Under the pieces are notes generated by a model. That model did no database searches, was not told the DNA's origin, and was given only the letters and a program-made list of their open reading frames with translations. Positions 32,916-41,535 of a stretch of DNA of 64,000 nucleotides are shown one piece after another. The stretch is from the NCBI GenBank assembly GCA_963845425.1, contig CAWJSC010000005.1, positions 620,001 to 684,000 of the forward strand, written 5' to 3'. The translations under genes were made by a program, and so were the position numbers. The stretch is from DATDAH01 sp963845425. Lineage in GTDB: Bacteria > Actinomycetota > Acidimicrobiia > Acidimicrobiales > DATDAH01. Position 1 is the stretch's first letter. Each line of letters starts with the position of its first letter.

Positions 32916-34808
32916 TCAGGGACCGGTGGAGCGGCCCTCGGTCACGGCCAAGACCGCGTGGGGGATGTCGTCGCCGCAGTACCGGCGGTAGGCCTCGCGG
33001 GGGTCGGCCGGGATCCGCATCCGGGTGTTGGCGGGGGCGTCGAACAGGTTCGACAGGAACCGGCCGGGCGTGAGGGGCTCCGAGACCGCATCCTGGATCC
33101 GCTGGATCGCCGGGCAGGCCAGCGCTGCCCGGGCCCAGGCGATCTGCTCCTCCAGCTCCTCACCCTCGGTCACTGGGATCAGCTGGCCGGACGGGTGCGG
33201 CGGCGGCACGTCGCCGGCATCGAACGGCTCTCCCTCCCGCAGGACGCGGGCAGCCACCCACGGGATGGGGAGCGGCTTCTCGTGGCCCGCCAGCCAGTGC
33301 CGCATCGTCCCGTTGACGGGCGCCGAGGTCGGCGCGAGGTGCGCGGTGAAGGCGTCGGCCAGGCCCAAGGTGTCGAGGATGCGGACATCCGGGTCGAGCG
33401 CGTGGCCCAGGTTCCCCATCGCGGTACCGATCACATAGGGCCGCGGCAGGCCGGGCCGCAACAGGGCATCCGGGCTCCTCCACCGCCTGCTCTGGCCCTG
33501 GGTGGCGAAGTAGGAGTAGTAGTAGTCGTCGTCGCCGAACCAGGCGAAGTTCTCACCGCCCTCGCCCCAGCCGTAGTCGTCGCGGGTGACGAGGCCTTGC
33601 CGCGGTGTCCCGAGGACGAACACGTAGTCGCCCTCGAGCTGGATGAAGCCCTGAGGTGGTCGCAGGGCCAGGCCGGCGGCCAGGGCCCAGGGGACCACGG
33701 CCAAGGCGATCGCGTAGCGCCAGGCGACAGCCACGACCGCAACCGGCGCGCACAGCGCGAACCAGGCGGGGAGGAACAGGCGGGCGTGGAGGTAGTCACC
33801 CCCCACCGCCACGACATACAGCCCGGAGAACGTCCCGAGGCCCAGGAACACCAGGACCACCCACGACGACACCGTCCTCCCGCATGCTCGCAGGGCCCGC
33901 ACCAGCGGTAGATGGGCGCCGGCCACCATCGCCAACAACGGCACCCACAGCCAATACGGGCCGGCGAAGTTCCTCAGGTAGGCCCACCCCCGGTCCCACC
34001 GCAGGTCTGTTCCCTCCTTGGCGATCGCCGTGTTCGCCACCACCATGCCGAAGTAGCCCATGCGGAAGACCTGGTAGGCGACCGGCACGGCCACCGCCGC
34101 CGCCACGAAGCCGACCCGGCTCCGCCAACCCTGCACCCGGCGCTGCGCCAGCAGCACCAGGGCCAGGAACGCCGCGCTGAACACCACCAACTCGGGGCGC
34201 ACCAGCCAACCCAGCCCCAACAACACCCCCCACCGCGCTCGCATCGGCCCGACCGCACCGTCGAGGCTGTCGGCGCCGTCGGCCCACCGGGCGAGGGCCC
34301 ACAGGCACGTCCCGATCCACGCGAACACCAAGCCGTTCTCCAACCCGGCGCTCTGGAACACCCACACCGGCAGGATCGCCCCGAACGCCAACACCCCGAT
34401 CGGCAGCATGAGGGCGTCGGGCAGGTCGTGGCGCACCAGGAGGCGTGCGCCCAGGATCGCCATCACCACGCCCACCACCGACAACCCGATCCCGCCAAGG
34501 ACCGCGAGCCACTCCAGGCGAAGCGGCATCACCACGTCCGCGACCGTCAGCACCGCCAGCCACAGCGGACTGGTGAAGGCCTCGACCCGTTCCCCGGCGT
34601 TGAACACCGGCCCGTTCCCCGCCTGGAGCTGTTCCACCACCCGGAAGTAGATGAACCCGTCATCGGTGACCGACCGATAGCGGTAGGCCTGCGCGGCGAG
34701 CACCACGACCGGCACCGCCACGATCCCCACCCGCACCAGCCGGCCCACACCGGTGTCCAACCACCGACCACCAGCCAGTGGTGCCGCCCGAACCATCGTC
34801 TCGCCCAC
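32916..34808 (-). CDS. GT-C-type polytopic membrane glycosyltransferase (AftB-like)
   Basis: The 630-residue protein has about 10 membrane segments. The first extracytoplasmic loop carries VTDDGFIYFRVVEQL and NAGERVEAFTSPLWL, the DD motif and following pattern seen in polyprenyl-phosphate-dependent GT-C enzymes such as mycobacterial AftB. The last 230 residues are soluble and probably extracytoplasmic. It would use a polyprenyl-phosphate sugar donor at the outer membrane face. The start is GTG 34808 or ATG 34796. Confidence 0.8.
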   Translation of the reverse strand: MGETMVRAAPLAGGRWLDTGVGRLVRVGIVAVPVVVLAAQAYRYRSVTDDGFIYFRVVEQLQAGNGPVFNAGERVEAFTSPLWLAVLTVADVVMPLRLEWLAVLGGIGLSVVGVVMAILGARLLVRHDLPDALMLPIGVLAFGAILPVWVFQSAGLENGLVFAWIGTCLWALARWADGADSLDGAVGPMRARWGVLLGLGWLVRPELVVFSAAFLALVLLAQRRVQGWRSRVGFVAAAVAVPVAYQVFRMGYFGMVVANTAIAKEGTDLRWDRGWAYLRNFAGPYWLWVPLLAMVAGAHLPLVRALRACGRTVSSWVVLVFLGLGTFSGLYVVAVGGDYLHARLFLPAWFALCAPVAVVAVAWRYAIALAVVPWALAAGLALRPPQGFIQLEGDYVFVLGTPRQGLVTRDDYGWGEGGENFAWFGDDDYYYSYFATQGQSRRWRSPDALLRPGLPRPYVIGTAMGNLGHALDPDVRILDTLGLADAFTAHLAPTSAPVNGTMRHWLAGHEKPLPIPWVAARVLREGEPFDAGDVPPPHPSGQLIPVTEGEELEEQIAWARAALACPAIQRIQDAVSEPLTPGRFLSNLFDAPANTRMRIPADPREAYRRYCGDDIPHAVLAVTEGRSTGP

Positions 34809-34872
34809 CGAAACCCCTCGCCTCGCTCCGCCGGACGACTGCCCCGTCGGCCGGCGAACCGTACCATCGGAC

Positions 34873-35040
34873 CTTGTCCCGGTACTTCAGGGATACGCGG
34901 CATACAGTCCATTGCTTGCTAGCCGCAACGCCGACGCCCTGCTCGACGCGGACCGCGGACCCGTCCCGGTGCTCAGCAACCAGTTCGAGAACCTCGGCGG
35001 ATCGGTCGAGGCGACGTTCTACGCAGTGCCGCTGACGTGA
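34873..35040 (+). pseudogene. 3' relic of a lost gene upstream of the methyltransferase
   Basis: An open frame without a credible start encodes LQGYAAYSPLLASRNADALL and PVPVLSNQFENLGG-VEATFYAVPLT, with good codon use, and stops at 35040. Its TGA overlaps the GTG of the next gene (GTGA), the usual operon junction in this locus. The 5' part is missing where the divergent GT-C gene begins. This looks like the tail of a removed membrane-protein gene. A TACAGT box lies at 34903-34908 inside it. The rest of the gap shows no gene. Confidence 0.45.
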
Positions 35041-35735
35041 GCTCTCGGGGGGAGCCGGGGCGACGGTTGCCCGCTCAATATCGTCGGCGGTTCGAAGCCG
35101 AGGACGAATCGCGCCACCGGGTGTGGGGGGTGCTCATCGAGGCGTACTTCCAGCGCTACCTCGAAGGGGTGACATCGGTGCTCGACATCGGTTGCGGATG
35201 GGGACACTTCATCAACCAGATCGATGTGGTCGAACGTCACGCCATCGACCTGAATCCCGAGGTCGCCACGCACCTCGACAGAGGCATCCACCTCTACACC
35301 CAGGCGGCGAACGACCCCTGGCCGCTCGAGGACGGCTCGCTCGACCTCGTGTTCACCAGCAACTTCCTCGAGCACCTCCCCGGCCCGGCGGCGATGACCG
35401 AGACACTCGACCAGGCGCGACGGTGCCTTCGCCCCGGTGGCCGTCTCGTGTGCATGGGGCCCAACATCCGGGCAGTCGGAGGGGCCTACTGGGACTTCTT
35501 CGACCACGTGATCGCACTGACCGAACGGTCGGTGGCCGAGGCAGCAGAGCTGTCTGGCTTCGAGATTGAGACATCGATCGGTCGGTTCCTCCCGTTCACC
35601 ATGTCCGGCAAGTCCCCGCCCCCCTCAGCGCTCATTCGCGCCTACCTCAGGTTCAAGCCGGCTTGGCGGTTCCTCGGTGGCCAGTTCCTTGTCGTGGCTA
35701 CTACGCCGGGCGCCCGAGCCACCAACCCAAGATGA
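35037..35735 (+). CDS. Class I SAM-dependent methyltransferase
   Basis: GTG 35037. The 232-residue protein has VLDIGCGWGHFINQ (motif I, about 46-59), AIDLNPE, DLVFTSNFLEHLPGP and LRPGGRLVCMGPN, the Methyltransf_11 pattern. No membrane segment. Its stop overlaps the ATG of the DprE1-like oxidase (ATGA). The acceptor is unknown; a sugar or lipid intermediate is likely from the context. Confidence 0.9.
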   Translation: MSSRGEPGRRLPAQYRRRFEAEDESRHRVWGVLIEAYFQRYLEGVTSVLDIGCGWGHFINQIDVVERHAIDLNPEVATHLDRGIHLYTQAANDPWPLEDGSLDLVFTSNFLEHLPGPAAMTETLDQARRCLRPGGRLVCMGPNIRAVGGAYWDFFDHVIALTERSVAEAAELSGFEIETSIGRFLPFTMSGKSPPPSALIRAYLRFKPAWRFLGGQFLVVATTPGARATNPR

Positions 35736-37039
35736 AGACGACGGTAGTCAGCTTCGACGGCACCGAGCGCTCCGAGGTCGACCTGATTCGTCCGGACCGC
35801 TACCGCGCTCTCGACGCGCTCTTGAGCCAACACCCGGTTGCGATCAGGGGGAGCGGCTTGAGTTACTGCCTGGCATCGGCGGCAAGCGGCGCAAGCTCCC
35901 TCAGCACCGTCGCCTTCAACCGCATTCTCGACTTCGATGCGGTCGCCCGCACCATCCGGGTCGAGGCCGGCATCACCGTCGGTGACCTCCTTCGCTTCGC
36001 TGTAGCTCACGACCTGTACGTGCCGGTACTCCCCGGCCACCCGGCCATCTCCGTCGGCGGCTGCGTTGCCTGCAACATCCATGGCAAGACGCAGCGTGGA
36101 GTAGGCAACTTCGGCGAACACCTCACCTCACTCACGCTGATTCATCCCGACCACGGCACGATCGTCTGCGGACCCCACGAGTGCGCGGAGATCTTCGAGC
36201 TCACCGTGGGCGGCTTCGGTCTCACCGGCTACATCGCCGATGTCACCCTGGCCCTCGCTCCGCTCCCGGGGGCGGCGGTCGTTCGCGACGTCGGCTCGAC
36301 GACCTCACTGCAGGAAACCGTAGAGGTCATGCGCCGGACGGACCCGGCGGCCCCCGTCTACTCGTGGAACGACCTCCAGCGTCGAGGTCGTGGCTTCGGG
36401 TCCGGCGTCGTCTACCAGGAGCGGTTCGAGGCCAGCCCTCAGCCTCCCAGTGAGGTCCGGTACCGCGCGCTCTCTTCGCGGAGGTTGCCGCTGCCGTTCC
36501 CGGCGTTCAACCGGACGACCACAGCGGCGTTGAATCGTGTCTACCGGCGATGGGAGGCCCGTCGTCCAGCCACGACCCTGCCGGTGTTGGCCGCTGCGTT
36601 TCCGATCAATTCGAAGACGACCTACTTCAACCTCTTCGGTCGGTCTGGCTTCCGCGAGTACCAACTCATCGTCCCCGACGAGGCGTGGGACCCGGTCCCC
36701 CAGGAGATAGCCCGCATGATCCAGCGAGCCAAGGCATGCGTCACGCTCGGCTCGGTCAAGCTCTTCTCCGGTGCTCGAAACCTCCTCTGGTTCCAGGCCG
36801 ATGGCGTCTGTGTGACCGTGAACGGCCCGAACAACGCTGGGACCATCGCTCTCTTCGAAGCACTGGATGCTCTGGCGATCAGCCTCGGCGCGCCAGTCAA
36901 CCTGGCCAAGGACAGCCGGATCGATGCCGCCACCGTTCGTCGGGTCTTTCCCGGCTACGAGGAGTTCGCCCAGCGTCTCACCGCCTTCGACCCGAAGCGC
37001 CGCTTCGACTCGGCCCTGCGCCGACGAATTGAGGTGTAG
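35732..37039 (+). CDS. DprE1-like FAD-dependent oxidase
   Basis: ATG 35732 overlaps the previous stop. The 435-residue flavoprotein has VAIRGSGLSYCLASAASG and LPGHPAISVGGCVACNIHGKT with GVGNFGEH, the FAD/PCMH-type domain and a close pattern match to DprE1. VGGFGLTGYIADVTL follows. The C-terminal VKLFSGARNLLWFQADGVCV and FPGYEEFAQRLTAFDPKRRFDS-LRRR fit the family. DprE1 oxidises decaprenylphosphoryl ribose at C2. A DprE2-like relic follows and an intact DprE2-like gene lies at 38915. The third positions seem somewhat richer in A/T than in neighbouring blocks. Confidence 0.85.
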   Translation: MKTTVVSFDGTERSEVDLIRPDRYRALDALLSQHPVAIRGSGLSYCLASAASGASSLSTVAFNRILDFDAVARTIRVEAGITVGDLLRFAVAHDLYVPVLPGHPAISVGGCVACNIHGKTQRGVGNFGEHLTSLTLIHPDHGTIVCGPHECAEIFELTVGGFGLTGYIADVTLALAPLPGAAVVRDVGSTTSLQETVEVMRRTDPAAPVYSWNDLQRRGRGFGSGVVYQERFEASPQPPSEVRYRALSSRRLPLPFPAFNRTTTAALNRVYRRWEARRPATTLPVLAAAFPINSKTTYFNLFGRSGFREYQLIVPDEAWDPVPQEIARMIQRAKACVTLGSVKLFSGARNLLWFQADGVCVTVNGPNNAGTIALFEALDALAISLGAPVNLAKDSRIDAATVRRVFPGYEEFAQRLTAFDPKRRFDSALRRRIEV

Positions 37040-37051
37040 ACGGGCGCAGTC

Positions 37052-37213
37052 GTGATTGGAGCCGGTGCCGGCGTCGGGCGGGCCATCGCCGATCAGCTCG
37101 GTCGGGTGGGTACCGACATCGTCATCGCTGCTCGAGACGACAGAGATCTCACAGCGGTGGCGTCCTCCGCGTTCTGCCGACCGTTGGCGCTGTGCGATAC
37201 TCCGCCCCGATGA
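37052..37213 (+). pseudogene. Truncated DprE2-like SDR relic, 53 codons
   Basis: A GTG frame 12 bp after the oxidase stop encodes VIGAGAGVGRAIADQLGRVG then DIVIAARDDRDLTAVASS and runs into unrelated residues (FCRPLALCDTPPR). The first 40 residues align with the start of the intact SDR at 38915 (VVGASAGVGRAIAAELAGRG). The Rossmann core and catalytic Tyr/Lys are lost. The stop overlaps the ATG of the next membrane protein. It appears to be the 5' remnant of the reductase normally next to DprE1. Confidence 0.75.
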
Positions 37214-38853
37214 CGGAGGGAGCGGGGCGGATGGCGGAGGCTGCCGCGCTCGCCCGCACGCCGACGAGGTGGGCTCCGTGGCTGCTCGCCGCGATGCCGG
37301 CGGCGTGGATGCTGATGATCGTCTGGAGCGACACCCACCTCCAGTACGACGACTACTGGCGGGTACTCGCCGACACGTCCACCCCGAGCGGAGGGTTCGA
37401 CCTCGGTTCGCTGCTGGTGTTCAACAACGAGCACCCGGTTGCCGTGCCCAACCTCCTCTATTGGGCGAACATCTACCTCGCCGACGGCTCGAACCTCTGG
37501 CTGGGCACCCTCGCCGTGGTCCTCGTGTTCGCCCAGCTGGTGGTCCTCTCGCGATTCATCCCCGCCGGTGATCGCCGCTCCTGGGCGGCGGCCGCCTTCA
37601 TCGTTGCGGCCAGCATCCTGCTCTTCTCCCGCCAGGGCTCCTGGAACTTCACCCGGTCGATGAGCGGCGTCGCGTGGTTCACGGCCAACCTTTGCGTGCT
37701 CGGTGCCATCGTCCTCCGGTGGCGGGGTCGGGTCTGGCCGGCCGTGGCCCTCGGACTGGTGGCGTCGCTCTCTCTCACGACCGGGCTGCTGATGTGGCCG
37801 GTACTGGTGCTGGTGGGCCTTCTCGTGGATCGACGCTGGCGGCCGGACTGGCGCGTCGTCGGGATCGGTGCCGCCGTGTGGATCTGGTACTTCCTCGAGC
37901 GAGGGACCCTGTCGCGAGAGGTCGGAGTGGCGCTCGAGGGGGCCGATCGGAACCTGCCCGCGCCGCTCGAGGCGATCAGTCGAACGCTGGCCACGGCGGG
38001 TTCGCTGTTCACGTGGGACTTCCGGGTCGCTCGCGTCCTGGGCCTCGTCGCCGTGGCGACCGGTCTCGGGTTGGGCGCGTGGGCTCTCCGGCGCCGCTCG
38101 AGCGATTCGACACCCTGGATCGGGTTGTTCTCGTTCTCGCTGGCCAGCCTGCTGTTGACCGCCGCGGCGCGACTCGACTTCCCTCTGCCGTTTCGCACCC
38201 AGGGCAGGTACGTCTGCTTGGCAGCCCTGTTGTGGATCTCGATCGGCGGTCTGGCGGGTTCGCTGACGTCGTGGCGGCCGCGGCTCATCGCACCGATGGC
38301 GATCGTGGCGGCGTTCGCTCTGACGATCGGATCGGCGGCGGTCCGCCAGGACCGTAGGGCCCTGTTTTGGCAGCGTGACCTGGCCGCCGCGTATCGGCTC
38401 GACCTGGTCGAAGGTCGCGCCGACGTGTTCGGCGTGCCGTACCCCGCCATCTCGTCGCGCCTCGCCGCGCTCGGGCACTACCCGTTCAGCGATCGCTACG
38501 ACGATGACTGCGGCCTGCTGGGTGACCAGCTGGACCTCGACAGGATGGAGGTCGTCGGCCAGGGCGGGATCGGATCCTTTGGGATCGACCGGGGTGCTGT
38601 CCGATTGACCGCGACGGTGCCCGAGTCCCGCGTCGCCGAAGTGGACTGCGTGGTCGTCGCCGACCAGGACGGGCGCGTCGTGGGCATCGGCACTGTGGGC
38701 GTTGGCGGGATCGGCGGCCCCGTGGTGTCCGACCTGGCCAGCGCGATCGCGCCGACGGGCTCGACGTCGTACACGGTCGTCCTGGTCACCGACGCCGGCG
38801 ACCAGGTCCTCCTCGACCGGCCCGTCGAGGAGAGCGAGATCGTCGTCGGATGA
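37210..38853 (+). CDS. Polytopic membrane protein, GT-C-like
   Basis: ATG 37210 overlaps the relic stop and follows a GATACT box by 8 nt; starts at 37192 and 37231 are possible. The 547-residue protein has about 10 membrane segments, a first external loop with HLQYDDYWRVLADTS (an acidic pair as in GT-C enzymes), and a soluble C-terminal domain of about 130 residues rich in beta-strand residues (VVVADQDGRVVGIGTVG). I do not recognise a named family. It may transfer a polyprenyl-linked sugar. It separates the DprE1-like gene from the intact DprE2-like gene. Confidence 0.75.
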   Translation: MTEGAGRMAEAAALARTPTRWAPWLLAAMPAAWMLMIVWSDTHLQYDDYWRVLADTSTPSGGFDLGSLLVFNNEHPVAVPNLLYWANIYLADGSNLWLGTLAVVLVFAQLVVLSRFIPAGDRRSWAAAAFIVAASILLFSRQGSWNFTRSMSGVAWFTANLCVLGAIVLRWRGRVWPAVALGLVASLSLTTGLLMWPVLVLVGLLVDRRWRPDWRVVGIGAAVWIWYFLERGTLSREVGVALEGADRNLPAPLEAISRTLATAGSLFTWDFRVARVLGLVAVATGLGLGAWALRRRSSDSTPWIGLFSFSLASLLLTAAARLDFPLPFRTQGRYVCLAALLWISIGGLAGSLTSWRPRLIAPMAIVAAFALTIGSAAVRQDRRALFWQRDLAAAYRLDLVEGRADVFGVPYPAISSRLAALGHYPFSDRYDDDCGLLGDQLDLDRMEVVGQGGIGSFGIDRGAVRLTATVPESRVAEVDCVVVADQDGRVVGIGTVGVGGIGGPVVSDLASAIAPTGSTSYTVVLVTDAGDQVLLDRPVEESEIVVG

Positions 38854-38914
38854 TTCGCGCCGCCGGACCGACCGAGAGGCGGCCTCACCCGGTGAACGGC
38901 GGCGCGAGGCGCCG

Positions 38915-39652
38915 ATGAGGGCGCTCGTGGTGGGGGCCAGTGCCGGGGTCGGTCGGGCCATCGCCGCCGAGCTCGCCGGTCGCGGCGCCGCTCTCGTCGT
39001 GGCGGCGCGGAGCGACGAGGCGTTGCACGACCTCGCCAGCGAGCTTCGTGATCGCCACGGCGTCGAGGTGACCGTGCTCCCCCTCGACCTCACCTGCTCG
39101 GATGCGGAGCTCCGAGCCTTCCTCGACGAGGCCACCGCCGTCCTGGGCGTGATCGACGTCGCCATCCTCACGGCGGGGGCGGTCGACGCCGACGACGACG
39201 GCGTCGGCGACTGGGAGCGAACCGAGGATCTGGTCACCGTCAACTTCCTCGCCCCCCTGAAGCTGGGCGGTGCGCTCGTGAAGCAGTTCGAGGGCCAGGG
39301 GGGTGGGACGCTCGTGCTCTTCTCGAGCATCGCCGCCGCCGCACCGCGGCGCCGGAACGTCGCCTACGCCGCGGCCAAAGCCGGCCTGGAGTCCTTCGGC
39401 CGGTCGATGCGGCACCGAACCGCCGGCACCCCCGTCGAGGTGCAGGTCTACGCCCTCGGCTACGTCAACACGGCCATGACGCGTGACCTCGACCTGAAGC
39501 TGCCGGTCGCCGATCCCGGTCGGGTGGCCGAGCTCGTCGTCGGGCGGCTCGACCAGGGCTCGAGCTTCCGGTACCTGCCCCGGCCGTGGGGCTTGGCGGT
39601 GCGCGTCCTGCGGTGGTTGCCGGCGCCGATCTACAACCGCCTGCGGTTCTGA
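38915..39652 (+). CDS. DprE2-like short-chain dehydrogenase
   Basis: ATG 38915. The 245-residue protein has VVGASAGVGRAIA (NADPH loop, about 5-17), LTAGAVDADDD, SSIAAAAPRRRNVAYAAAKAGLES with Tyr-x3-Lys, and YALGYVNTAMT. The C-terminal part (LPRPWGLAVRVLRWLPAPIYNRL) is hydrophobic and basic as in DprE2. DprE2 reduces the keto intermediate made by DprE1 to polyprenylphosphoryl arabinose. With the oxidase at 35732 it could form such an epimerase system. Confidence 0.85.
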   Translation: MRALVVGASAGVGRAIAAELAGRGAALVVAARSDEALHDLASELRDRHGVEVTVLPLDLTCSDAELRAFLDEATAVLGVIDVAILTAGAVDADDDGVGDWERTEDLVTVNFLAPLKLGGALVKQFEGQGGGTLVLFSSIAAAAPRRRNVAYAAAKAGLESFGRSMRHRTAGTPVEVQVYALGYVNTAMTRDLDLKLPVADPGRVAELVVGRLDQGSSFRYLPRPWGLAVRVLRWLPAPIYNRLRF

Positions 39653-39653
39653 C

Positions 39654-40394
39654 GTGGCCGAGACCCTCACCGTCTTCTTCCCCGTGTACCGGGACGAGGC
39701 GACGGTCGAGCGCGTCACGGACAAGGCGCTCGACGTGTGCCGGCGGATCACCGACGACTTCGAGGTGGTCATCGTCGACGACGGCAGTCCTGACCGGGCC
39801 GGAGCGATCGCCGACGAGCTGGCGGCCCGGCATCCGGAGGTGCGGGTCATCCACCACGGCAGGAACCGGGGGTACGGCGCTGCCGTGCGGACGGGCCTGG
39901 CGGCGAGCACCAAGGACTGGATCTGCCTCACCGACGGTGACGACGAGTACGACCTCTACGACCTGGAGCGGCTGTGGCGCCTCCGCCACCACTACGACCT
40001 GATCATCACCTTCCGCTACGTCCGGCGGTACTCGGGGATCCGCATCCTGATCTCCTGGATCTACAACTGGGTGCTCCGCTTCCTCTTCTTCACGCGGTTC
40101 CGCGACATCAGCACGGGTCTACGCCTGGTCCGGAGGGAGGTCGTCCAGGAGCTGGACCTCGAGGCGAGCAGCCCGTTCATCGGTGCCGAGATCGCCATCA
40201 AGACGATGTTCATGGGCTACCCGGTCGGCGAGGTCGGCATCCAGACGTTCCCCCGCGACTTCCGTCGGGGCCAGTCGACGACGCCGAGGAACATCGCGGC
40301 GACGATCATCGACATGCTGCACTGCCGCCGGCAAATCTTCTCACCGTCCTACCGATCGTCCGGTCCGGACGGGGACCGATCGTCCGAGCCCTGA
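39654..40394 (+). CDS. GT2 polyprenyl-phosphate-type glycosyltransferase
   Basis: GTG 39654 starts 1 bp after the previous stop. The 246-residue protein has LTVFFPVYRDEATVERV, VVIVDDGSPDRAG, GYGAAVRTGLAAS and LTDGDDEYDLYDLERL (DXD site about 92), the pattern of dolichol-phosphate-mannose-synthase-like enzymes. It lacks C-terminal membrane spans but has a hydrophobic segment (ILISWIYNWVLRFLFF). It could make a polyprenyl-phosphate sugar donor for the two GT-C-like proteins. Confidence 0.88.
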   Translation: MAETLTVFFPVYRDEATVERVTDKALDVCRRITDDFEVVIVDDGSPDRAGAIADELAARHPEVRVIHHGRNRGYGAAVRTGLAASTKDWICLTDGDDEYDLYDLERLWRLRHHYDLIITFRYVRRYSGIRILISWIYNWVLRFLFFTRFRDISTGLRLVRREVVQELDLEASSPFIGAEIAIKTMFMGYPVGEVGIQTFPRDFRRGQSTTPRNIAATIIDMLHCRRQIFSPSYRSSGPDGDRSSEP

Positions 40395-40400
40395 CCGGGT

Positions 40401-41432
40401 CTAACCGGCCCGCACCGGGATGCGCCGGCGAAGCCTGGTGCGCAGCCGCCGGGGCAGGGCGACGTCGTCGTCGAGGCGGGCGAGTCCGTCGTGGATCGCC
40501 TGGTTCACCCGGAGCATCTCCGCGGCCATGGCCTCGGCATCCTCCATCGTCACCTCGCCTCGGGCGACACCCCGCAACTCGTCGGTCAGGCGGTTCAGCG
40601 GATCCAGGTTGCAGGTCTTGCAGACCGGCTCTCCCGTGGAGACGTGCTGGAACTTGCGACGGGCCGCCTCGGCTATGTCGGTGTCGAACACGCTGCCCAC
40701 CGGCGCCTGCTTCCGCCAGTCGGAGCAGCACAGGTAGTAGAGGCCGTCGTAGCCGATGAACACCGAGGTGAAGGGCACCGAGCACAGGGCGTGACCGCCA
40801 CCCTCGGCCAGCATCTCCCGCGCCTCGGCCAGCTCGGGCATCTGCTGGTACTGCATCTCGTCCACGAAGAGCGCGCCACCGCGATTGATGACGTCGAACT
40901 CCTGGAACCGGGTGACGCCCCGCTCCTGCCAGAACTGCCGCATGTCCTCGAGGTGCTCCGGGTCCCGCCGGTGGTTCACCAGCACGAGGTTCACCTCGCA
41001 GTCGCCGCCCGCCATGGCGACGAAGCGCTCGACGTTGGCCAGGGTGCGCTCGAACGGGAGCTTGTAGACCTCTTCGTACTCGTCGTCCCGGTCGCCGACG
41101 TTGAGGAAGACCCGGTTGACGCCGGCCTCGAGGACCGCCGCCGCCTTCTTCTCGTCCAGCAACGAGCCGTTGGACGACAGGCCGCACTCCACGCCCGCCC
41201 CCCGCACCCGCTGGATGAAGTCGGGCACATGCCGGTTGAGGAGCGGTTCGCCCAGCCCGCAGAGGTTGACCCGGATGGACTCCGGCATGGCGAGCGCCCG
41301 TTCGAAGCCCTTCTCGAAGACCTCCGGGCTCATCAACCCCTGGTGGGGCGTGGCGTCACGCGGGCAGAAGTAACACTTCGCGTTGCAGCGGTTCGTGACC
41401 TCCATGTCCACGATGATCGGGATCTTCGCCAC
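40401..41432 (-). CDS. Radical SAM protein with SPASM-like C-terminus (second copy)
   Basis: GTG 41432 is chosen over the longer frame to 41564, because AAAGGGGGGAC lies upstream and homology to the first copy begins there. The 343-residue protein has EVTNR followed by CNAKCYFC (Cys 16, 20, 23), CGLGEPLLNRH, LSSNGSLLDEKK, YYLCCSDWRKQ and CKTCNLDPLNRL. It is clearly homologous along its length to the protein at 30950-32020, so the two are paralogues in one locus. It is convergent with the GT2 gene at 39654. Confidence 0.88.
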   Translation of the reverse strand: MAKIPIIVDMEVTNRCNAKCYFCPRDATPHQGLMSPEVFEKGFERALAMPESIRVNLCGLGEPLLNRHVPDFIQRVRGAGVECGLSSNGSLLDEKKAAAVLEAGVNRVFLNVGDRDDEYEEVYKLPFERTLANVERFVAMAGGDCEVNLVLVNHRRDPEHLEDMRQFWQERGVTRFQEFDVINRGGALFVDEMQYQQMPELAEAREMLAEGGGHALCSVPFTSVFIGYDGLYYLCCSDWRKQAPVGSVFDTDIAEAARRKFQHVSTGEPVCKTCNLDPLNRLTDELRGVARGEVTMEDAEAMAAEMLRVNQAIHDGLARLDDDVALPRRLRTRLRRRIPVRAG

Positions 41433-41475
41433 CTGGCCTGTCCCCCCCTTTGACGCCGCTGCACTGACGGGATCG

Positions 41476-41481
41476 AGACTA
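41476..41481 (-). promoter_or_regulatory. Possible -10 box (TAGTCT)
   Basis: TANNNT hexamer on the minus strand, 43 nt upstream of GTG 41432, which has its own SD. The plus strand has TACCTT at 41497-41502 that may serve the divergent GT4 gene. Confidence 0.35.
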
Positions 41482-41535
41482 CCCCCGACCCGACTACCTT
41501 CGTCGAGGTCCCTACTGGCCCACTCCTGGTTTCGC

